From Anaerolineales bacterium (GTDB taxonomy: Bacteria > Chloroflexota > Anaerolineae > Anaerolineales > E44-bin32): a DNA stretch of 11,208 nucleotides. Numbering within the stretch: the first letter of the stretch is position 1; each line of letters begins with the position of its first letter. Where the stretch lies: contig JAUWFP010000046.1 in assembly GCA_030606845.1 (NCBI GenBank), positions 1 through 11,208 on the forward strand, written 5' to 3'. Both the position numbers and the translations under genes were made by a program. Below, piece by piece: positions 6,230 to 11,208 of this stretch. The notes beneath the pieces were generated by a model. It made no database searches. It was not told where the DNA came from and saw nothing but the letters and a program-made list of their open reading frames with translations.

Positions 6230-6625
6230 CTAGATCATGAGCTCCTCTTCAAGCTCATCCAAACCATAAACCCCGGCTTTAAGAACCTTCAAGGAGAGCA
6301 GCGCACACTTCAGCCGCACGGGTCCTAACTCAATACCCAGCATCTCAATGATGTCATCTTTCGAGAGCGTCTTAATCTCATCGAGAGTCTTGCCGACAAT
6401 AGACTCGACGAGCAAATCAGCGGATGCCAGGGATATAGCGCACCCCTTACCCGTAAATGCCGCTTCGGTAATGCGGCTATCATCATCCACCCGCAGGTCG
6501 ATGCGAATTTCATCCCCACACAGTGGATTGTCGTCCTCGTACGAATAATCATGCGGGTCTAGCTCGCCCCGCATTTGTGGGTTTTTATAACGGTCTATGA
6601 TCAGTTCTCGATAGAAATCATCCAT
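6230..6625 (-). CDS. sufU: SufU-type sulfur acceptor / Fe-S scaffold protein
   Basis: Zinc-type U protein that receives sulfur from the SufS persulfide in SufBCD systems. From the ATG at 6625 it has 131 residues. A TTG codon at 6646 would add seven residues but has no ribosome site before it; the ATG has only a weak one (GGAG at 6641-6644, 15 bases away). Conserved ligands are present: Cys36 and Asp38 (NPLCGD), Cys62 (GKGCAIS) and Cys107 (RLKCALL). The opening YRELIIDRYKNP is typical of the family. Unlike Bacillus SufU, the gap between the second and third Cys is 45 rather than about 62 residues, so the insertion that marks classical SufU is missing and the spacing is close to that of IscU. 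The operon context with sufS, sufB and sufD, the Asp in CGD and the absence of hscA/hscB/fdx in the window favour a SufU role. Confidence 0.93.
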   Translation of the reverse strand: MDDFYRELIIDRYKNPQMRGELDPHDYSYEDDNPLCGDEIRIDLRVDDDSRITEAAFTGKGCAISLASADLLVESIVGKTLDEIKTLSKDDIIEMLGIELGPVRLKCALLSLKVLKAGVYGLDELEEELMI

Positions 6626-6705
6626 TATCCGTGTTACCCGCTCCAAATTTGATTTGCTGAGATCTTGGATCCGTCAAAAACCGGAACGACGTCGATCCCC
6701 TTACG

Positions 6706-7953
6706 CTAGCCGAAGATCTCTTTCACTTTGTAAAGACCCTCGATCAATTGATCAACTTCTTCTTTCACATTGTAAATATAGAAAGAGGCGCGCGACGTAG
6801 CATCGATGTCGAAATGTTGGTGAGCCGGTTGAGCACAGTGATGGCCGGCGCGGATCGCGATCCCGAAGGAATCGAGGATATGCGCTACGTCATGCGTGTG
6901 GATGTCGTCATAGATGAAGGAAAGCACGCCGCCCTTGTCTTCCGCCTCAGGGCCGTAAACTTGAATACCCGGTACTTCTTCCAACCTTTCGAGCGCGTAG
7001 GCTGTCAACGCCTGCTCGTATTGATGAACTGCCTCCATCCCCAGGTTCGCCAGGTAATCTACTGCTTCTCCGAAACCAATCCCCTCGGCAATCGCGGGTG
7101 TACCGGCCTCGAATTTGTAGGGCAGATCATTCATCGTGAAGCCGCCAAGCTGCACTCGTTTGATCATGTCCCCACCGCCGAGGAACGGTGGCATCTCCTG
7201 CAGCAGTTCTTTGCGCCCATATAGGATGCCGATTCCTGTCGGGCCTAGCATCTTATGCGCGGAGAACACCATGAAATCCACGCCTAACTCCTGCACATCG
7301 ACGGGCATATGCGGCACAGACTGCGCAGCATCTATGATCACAACTGCACCCGCTCGGTGCGCCTGCTCGGTCATCTCGGCGACCGGGGTGATCGTTCCCA
7401 GCATGTTGGACATCTGGGTGAAGGAGACCAATTTTGGCTCACGCTCGAGCAGGGTTGCATAAGATTCCTGGTCCAATTTTCCCTGGTCGGTTAATGTGAC
7501 GAAATCGAGCGTCACTCCCACCTCGCTCGCCAGCATCTGCCAGGGCACGATGTTCGAGTGATGTTCCATCTCCGTCAGCAGGATGCGGTCACCCGCCTTC
7601 AGATTTGCCCGGCCCCAACTGTACGCCAGCAAGTTGAGCGACTCCGTCGTATTGCGTGTAAAGACAATCTGCCGCCAGCTCTCCGCGCCGATAAAGGATG
7701 CAATTTTCTTGCGGGCGTCTTCGTAGGCGACCGTAGCTTCCTCCGCCAGACAGTGGATGCCGCGATGGATGTTGGCATTCATCTGCCGATAATAAAAATC
7801 CATTGACTCGATTACCTGCACGGGCTTCTGAGATGTCGCCGCGTTGTCCAGATAAACAAGCTGAACTCCCGGTGCCGTCTCACGTTCAAGAATTGGAAAA
7901 TCCCGACGTATCGCCGGGATGTCAAGCGTGGTTGATTCGAAGGATAAATCCAT
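6706..7953 (-). CDS. sufS: SufS cysteine desulfurase
   Basis: PLP-dependent group II cysteine desulfurase that makes alanine and an enzyme-bound persulfide from cysteine. From the ATG at 7953 it has 415 residues (family about 405-415). The PLP lysine is Lys234 in FSAHKMLGPTG, the cofactor-stacking His is in TEMEHHSN (about 131-132), and the catalytic Cys373 lies in RAGHHCAQP. The C-terminal ASFYIYN is typical. His354 (IHTHD), 19 residues before the catalytic Cys, aligns with the Bacillus SufS His (342) that swaps onto the SufU zinc, which fits the adjacent sufU. A GTG at 7968 would add five residues but has no ribosome site; GAGGG at 7958-7962 lies just before the ATG. It follows the 98-residue gene by 34 bases and precedes sufU by 80. 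Confidence 0.97.
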   Translation of the reverse strand: MDLSFESTTLDIPAIRRDFPILERETAPGVQLVYLDNAATSQKPVQVIESMDFYYRQMNANIHRGIHCLAEEATVAYEDARKKIASFIGAESWRQIVFTRNTTESLNLLAYSWGRANLKAGDRILLTEMEHHSNIVPWQMLASEVGVTLDFVTLTDQGKLDQESYATLLEREPKLVSFTQMSNMLGTITPVAEMTEQAHRAGAVVIIDAAQSVPHMPVDVQELGVDFMVFSAHKMLGPTGIGILYGRKELLQEMPPFLGGGDMIKRVQLGGFTMNDLPYKFEAGTPAIAEGIGFGEAVDYLANLGMEAVHQYEQALTAYALERLEEVPGIQVYGPEAEDKGGVLSFIYDDIHTHDVAHILDSFGIAIRAGHHCAQPAHQHFDIDATSRASFYIYNVKEEVDQLIEGLYKVKEIFG

Positions 7954-7987
7954 TAAACCCTCACTCACATAGATTTTGGAATGCCTG

Positions 7988-8284
7988 TCAGGATTTGCGC
8001 TTTGTACGTTTACGTTTTCTTTTTGCCTGACGGATGGCTTCGCTGCTGTGCTGCGTCCAGAGGACTCGATCGGGGACCATCCAGCCGTCGGTCAGGTACA
8101 CATCTTCAGTGAACTGGATTGCAACCATTTTCTCGTCCACTTGCACGACGACACCTTGCAGCCAGTCACGCACACGTCGGCTATCCCTATTATGGTCGCA
8201 GTAAACTTCAACGACCTCTCCAACCGAGTGAAGATGTTTATCTATCCTGTTAATCGTCGCACTGTCGTCAATCTTTCTTGCCAT
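7988..8284 (-). CDS. Unknown small basic protein inside the suf operon
   Basis: A 98-residue protein that I do not recognise. The middle (about 20-75) reads as short beta strands (VGEVVEVYCDHN, GVVVQVDEKMVAIQFTE, LTDGWMVPDRVLW) and could be a small SH3-like or Tudor-like barrel. The tail (about 85-98) is almost entirely Lys/Arg (KRKRKRTKRKS), suggesting nucleic acid or ribosome contact. There is one Cys (CDHN), and no CxxC motif, signal peptide or membrane segment. It is translated in the same direction between sufD (gap 59) and sufS (gap 34). GAGAG at 8292-8296 is 7 bases before the ATG, which supports a real gene. A role in cluster assembly is suggested only by position. The basic tail is equally consistent with an unrelated RNA-binding protein. 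Confidence 0.8.
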   Translation of the reverse strand: MARKIDDSATINRIDKHLHSVGEVVEVYCDHNRDSRRVRDWLQGVVVQVDEKMVAIQFTEDVYLTDGWMVPDRVLWTQHSSEAIRQAKRKRKRTKRKS

Positions 8285-8309
8285 GTACTATCTCTCGCTT
8301 TTTCTCTCG

Positions 8310-8342
8310 GACGGACCAGCTTATTATTGTATGCAGTCCGTC
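8310..8342. repeat. Inverted repeat between sufD and the 98-residue gene
   Basis: GACGGAC (8310-8316) and GTCCGTC (8336-8342) form a 7-pair stem with a 19-base loop, immediately after the sufD stop codon. There is no U-tract, so it is more likely an mRNA stability or attenuation hairpin than a terminator. Confidence 0.4.
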
Positions 8343-8343
8343 T

Positions 8344-9693
8344 TTAATTGCCAAGTTTCGCTTCGATCATCCCCCGAAAACGCTCGCGCACGCCGTCGAA
8401 GGGAATGCGCTCCATAATAGGTGAGAAGAAGCCGTCGATCATCATTCGCTCAGCCTCCTCGCGCGGAAAACCACGGGTCATCAAATAATAAATCGGCAGT
8501 TCTTCTAATTGGCCCACCGTGGCGCCGTGAGTGCAGCGTACGTCATCCGCCAAGATTTCCAAACCGGGAATCGAATCGGCGCGCGCTTTCTTGCTTAAAA
8601 TCAGGTTGCGATTTGCCTGAAAACCATCTGTCTTCTGCGCCTCAGGTGCAACATAGATCATTCCCTGCCAAACAGAACGGCTCTGATCGATCAGTGCGCC
8701 CTTGTAAAGCAGATCGCTCATCGTGTTCGGCGCCAAGTGATTCTGCTGCGTATCATGATCGAAATGCTGCCGTTCGCTGGCGAAGTAGAATCCGGAGAAC
8801 CGTCCCTCCGCCCCCTGCCCTGTCAAATCCAAATCCGAAAAAGTCTTCGTCAACTGACTCCCAACCGCACCGAAAATCCAGTCCAACCGCCCTTCACGGG
8901 CGACCTTCGCTCGTTCATGCGTGAAATTCCAAACATGCCTGCCAAGGTTTTGCACTTCAACAAACTTCAGTGAGGCCTCCTCCGCTACGGAGATTTCGAC
9001 AATTCCGGCGTGAACCGTCTGGCCTTCATTTTCCGTCGGCGAAGCCGTTTCGTGGAAGAACACTGCCGACGCACCACGCTCAAGAACGATGAGCACACGA
9101 TGGAAAAACGCTGCTTCGGTGCCCGGCGCCCAGAAAATCGAGTGCAGCGGTTGTTGAAGCTGAACACCAGCAGGGACGTAGAGCAGCACGCCTTCCTGAC
9201 TCATCGCCGCAGCGAGCGCGGCGAACTTGCCATCTTCAGCCGAAACGACTGTATTCATATAACGATCAAGGATCTCTGTATGTTCCCGCGCGGCAGTAGC
9301 CCAATCCGTGAACACCACTCCCTGTTCTTGTAGGTCGTCTTCCGCTTGAAGTTCTGGAGCATGTCCCGGTTGCAGGACTAACAGCGCGCCGTGAGACTCG
9401 GCAACAAGCGGTTGGAGCAACTCTGCTGCAACAGGCGTTTTCGCACTCGCCTGCATTTTGACCTGGTCAACATCGAGCCCGCGAATGTCCGTCCGCCGCC
9501 ATGGCTCATCACTCGTCGACGGCATCGGAGTGGATTCAAATTTCTCCCACGCTGCCATCCGCTGAGATTTCAGCGCATCTGACTCGCCAAGAGCTTGAGA
9601 GATGCTCTCGACTTCTTCACGTGTGAAGTTGAATTTCGGCGCTTCCTGCTTTCGTACCACACGTTTACGCCGGCTAACCGTTCGGGAACTCAT
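8344..9693 (-). CDS. sufD: SufD, Fe-S cluster assembly scaffold subunit
   Basis: Subunit of the SufBCD complex, where it pairs with SufB on the SufC ATPases and is involved in iron entry. From the ATG at 9693 it has 449 residues (family about 420-450). The C-terminal beta-helix shows family signatures: FSDLDLTGQGAEG, QHFDHDTQQNH, KTDGFQANRNLILS, and DDVRCTHGATVGQL. In the last, Cys387 and His389 correspond to the Cys358/His360 pair of E. coli SufD; the His is the residue implicated in cluster formation. The N-terminus is rich in Arg/Lys (RRKRVVRK). A TTG at 9702 lies only 2 bases from GAGG (9705-9708) and is unlikely; the ATG at 9693 is 11 bases from it. It follows sufB after 59 bases that contain a short GC hairpin. 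Confidence 0.96.
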   Translation of the reverse strand: MSSRTVSRRKRVVRKQEAPKFNFTREEVESISQALGESDALKSQRMAAWEKFESTPMPSTSDEPWRRTDIRGLDVDQVKMQASAKTPVAAELLQPLVAESHGALLVLQPGHAPELQAEDDLQEQGVVFTDWATAAREHTEILDRYMNTVVSAEDGKFAALAAAMSQEGVLLYVPAGVQLQQPLHSIFWAPGTEAAFFHRVLIVLERGASAVFFHETASPTENEGQTVHAGIVEISVAEEASLKFVEVQNLGRHVWNFTHERAKVAREGRLDWIFGAVGSQLTKTFSDLDLTGQGAEGRFSGFYFASERQHFDHDTQQNHLAPNTMSDLLYKGALIDQSRSVWQGMIYVAPEAQKTDGFQANRNLILSKKARADSIPGLEILADDVRCTHGATVGQLEELPIYYLMTRGFPREEAERMMIDGFFSPIMERIPFDGVRERFRGMIEAKLGN

Positions 9694-9733
9694 GCTCTGC
9701 AAAACCTCATCTTGAAATCTATGATTAGGATGA

Positions 9734-9751
9734 CGCGGACCGGAGACCGCG
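9734..9751. repeat. Short GC hairpin in the sufB-sufD spacer
   Basis: CGCGG (9734-9738) and CCGCG (9747-9751) pair around an 8-base loop just after the sufB stop codon. It has no U-tract. It may protect or punctuate the operon mRNA; it is short and could be chance in GC-rich DNA. Confidence 0.3.
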
Positions 9752-9752
9752 C

Positions 9753-11165
9753 TTACCCGATCGATCCTTCCATCTGAAGTTGGATCAGGCGGTTCATCTC
9801 CACGGCATACTCCATTGGCAGCTCTTTAACCAGTGGTTCGATGAAACCAGAGACGACCATCGTGATCGCTTCTTCCTCGCTCAATCCACGGCTCATTAAA
9901 TAGTAAAGCTGCTGCTCCCCGACTTTGCTCACCGAGGCTTCATGCCCGATGCTAACGTCATCCTCGTCAATCTCGATATAGGGGTAAGTGTCCGAGCGCG
10001 ATTGCGGATCCAGGAGTAGGGCGTCACAAACAACGTTCGATTTTGATCCGACCGCACCATCATGAACTTTCAACAAACCACGATAGGATGACCGGCCGCT
10101 GCCCTGGCTTATCGACTTCGCCGTAATCTTACTGGTCGTATGCGGCGCGACATGGATCATCTTGCCGCCTGTATCTTGATGCTGCCCGTCCGTGGCAAAA
10201 GCCATGGAAAGGATCCCGCCGCGTGCGCCCTTCCCCATCAAGTAGCAAGATGGGTATTTCATCGTAAGTTTGCTGCCGATGTTGGCATCCACCCAGTCAT
10301 GGGAGGCATCTTCATAGACCATCACCCGCTGGGTGACCAGGTTGTAAACGTTGTTCGACCAATTCTGAATCGTGGTGTAGCGACTGCGGGCGCCGCGTTT
10401 GACGATGATCTCGATCACGCCGCTGTGCAAGGAATCCGTTGTGTATGTCGGCGCCGTACAGCCCTCCACGTAGTGAACCTCCGCACCTTCGTCGACAATG
10501 ATCATCGTGCGTTCAAATTGACCGATGTTGGCGACATTCAGGCGGAAATATGCTTGGAGCGGGAGCTCCACTTTCACCCCGGGCGGGACGTAGACAAAAG
10601 ACCCTCCCGACCACACCGCGCTGTTCAACGCGGCGAGCTTATTGTCGGTATAGGGAATGACCGTTCCGAAATATTCACGGAATAGATCAGGGTGCTGCCG
10701 CAGGCCCTCTTCGATGCTGAGGAATATTACGCCTTGTTCTTCGAGGTGCTCCAGGATGCTGTGATACACCATTTCCGATTCGTACTGCGCGCCGACGCCA
10801 GAGAGAAATTTTTGCTCCGCCTCTGGGATGCCCAGCTTATCGAAGGTCTCCTTGATCGAATCAGGAACATCATCCCAGGATTGCCCTTCCTTCTCCGCCG
10901 GTTTGACGTAGTAATAAATGTTATCCAGGTCAAGCCCGCCGATATCGCCGCCCCAAGTTGGCATCGGGCGTTCCAGGAAGTGCTCGAACGCCTTCAAACG
11001 ATACTCGAGCATCCACTTCGGTTCGCCTTTTATTGCCGATATTTGCTCCACAACTTCTCGGTCTAACCCTTTGCGGGTTTTAAAGACCGAGACATCGGGA
11101 TCGCTAAACCCGTACTTATATTGGTCGATATCCTGGAGATTCTTGATATCCCCTGATGAAGCCAT
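9753..11165 (-). CDS. sufB: SufB, Fe-S cluster assembly scaffold subunit
   Basis: Central scaffold of the SufBCD complex, on which the Fe-S cluster is built in the cytosol. The protein has 470 residues, the normal length. Family signatures are clear throughout: PKWMLEYRLKA near the N-terminus, VPPGVKVELPLQAYFRLN, HYVEGCTAP (Cys236, matching the conserved Cys254 of E. coli SufB), HVAPHTTSKITAKSIS, GRSSYRGLL, and the C-terminal LPMEYAVEMNRLI..EMEGSIG-like end seen in Gram-positive SufB. Glu409 (GHEASVSKVG) matches the active Glu434 of E. coli. The position of the E. coli persulfide Cys405 is Ser389 here, as in Bacillus-type SufB; the nearby Cys380 (NVVCDALLL) is the closest thiol. The ATG at 11165 is preceded by GGGAGG, 10 bases upstream. 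sufC would be expected immediately to the right. Confidence 0.98.
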   Translation of the reverse strand: MASSGDIKNLQDIDQYKYGFSDPDVSVFKTRKGLDREVVEQISAIKGEPKWMLEYRLKAFEHFLERPMPTWGGDIGGLDLDNIYYYVKPAEKEGQSWDDVPDSIKETFDKLGIPEAEQKFLSGVGAQYESEMVYHSILEHLEEQGVIFLSIEEGLRQHPDLFREYFGTVIPYTDNKLAALNSAVWSGGSFVYVPPGVKVELPLQAYFRLNVANIGQFERTMIIVDEGAEVHYVEGCTAPTYTTDSLHSGVIEIIVKRGARSRYTTIQNWSNNVYNLVTQRVMVYEDASHDWVDANIGSKLTMKYPSCYLMGKGARGGILSMAFATDGQHQDTGGKMIHVAPHTTSKITAKSISQGSGRSSYRGLLKVHDGAVGSKSNVVCDALLLDPQSRSDTYPYIEIDEDDVSIGHEASVSKVGEQQLYYLMSRGLSEEEAITMVVSGFIEPLVKELPMEYAVEMNRLIQLQMEGSIG

Positions 11166-11208
11166 ACCGCCGAAGCCTCCCTACCCCTGTACCTTCCCAT
11201 TATGCTTT
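11166..11208. other. Leader of sufB at the window edge
   Basis: 43 bases upstream of sufB. They hold its ribosome site (GGGAGG) and no recognisable promoter. The minus strand carries a TAA at 11200-11202 in an AAAGCATAA context, which could be the end of an upstream gene such as sufC, but too little sequence is present to say. Confidence 0.3.

Noticed and set aside
10140..10685. 181-residue + strand frame opposite sufB
   Set aside because: Antisense shadow of a strongly conserved gene, rich in His/Arg/Val with no recognisable motif.
1..11208. CRISPR array, tRNA or rRNA genes, insertion-sequence transposase
   Set aside because: I saw no regularly spaced identical repeats, tRNA-like or rRNA sequence, or transposase motifs on either strand.

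Overview
The window looks like chromosomal DNA of a bacterium from the Chloroflexota, most likely Anaerolineae-like. This is an inference. It rests on the lipoprotein with a proline/threonine-rich linker, NBR1-like Ig domain and CARDB domain, on a SufBD-SufS-SufU operon of Gram-positive/Chloroflexota type, and on dispersed palindromic repeats between genes. No 16S or other taxonomic marker is present.

Layout from left to right. (1) Positions 79-1077 (+) encode a tyrosine recombinase of the integron-integrase (IntI) type. It is the only gene on the + strand. Any gene cassettes would be expected to the left, outside the window. (2) A strong hairpin at about 1085-1127 separates it from a convergent lipoprotein gene (1203-2201, -). 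(3) A non-coding stretch of about 590 bases (2202-2795) holds the lipoprotein promoter, a cluster of dispersed palindromic repeats, and the terminator of the next gene. (4) Pyruvate phosphate dikinase (2796-5531, -) has a well-formed sigma70-type promoter overlapped by a dyad. (5) A repeat-rich spacer of about 220 bases (5612-5834) contains an almost perfect 39-base palindrome. (6) From 11165 leftwards to 5835 (-) lies a six-gene cluster in one orientation: sufB, sufD, a 98-residue protein of unknown function, sufS, sufU and a small Rieske [2Fe-2S] protein.

The suf genes together make iron-sulfur clusters. SufS takes sulfur from cysteine and hands it to the zinc-type partner SufU. The SufB-SufD pair, with the ATPase SufC, assembles the cluster. 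SufC is not in the window and probably lies just beyond the right edge. The Rieske protein is either a client of the machinery or an electron carrier. The 98-residue basic protein has no assigned role, and its position inside the operon makes it the best candidate here for something undescribed. PPDK is central carbon metabolism (PEP/pyruvate interconversion) and probably unrelated in function. Apart from the integrase and the unknown suf-operon gene, the window is mostly ordinary core metabolism with an unusual density of intergenic palindromes.
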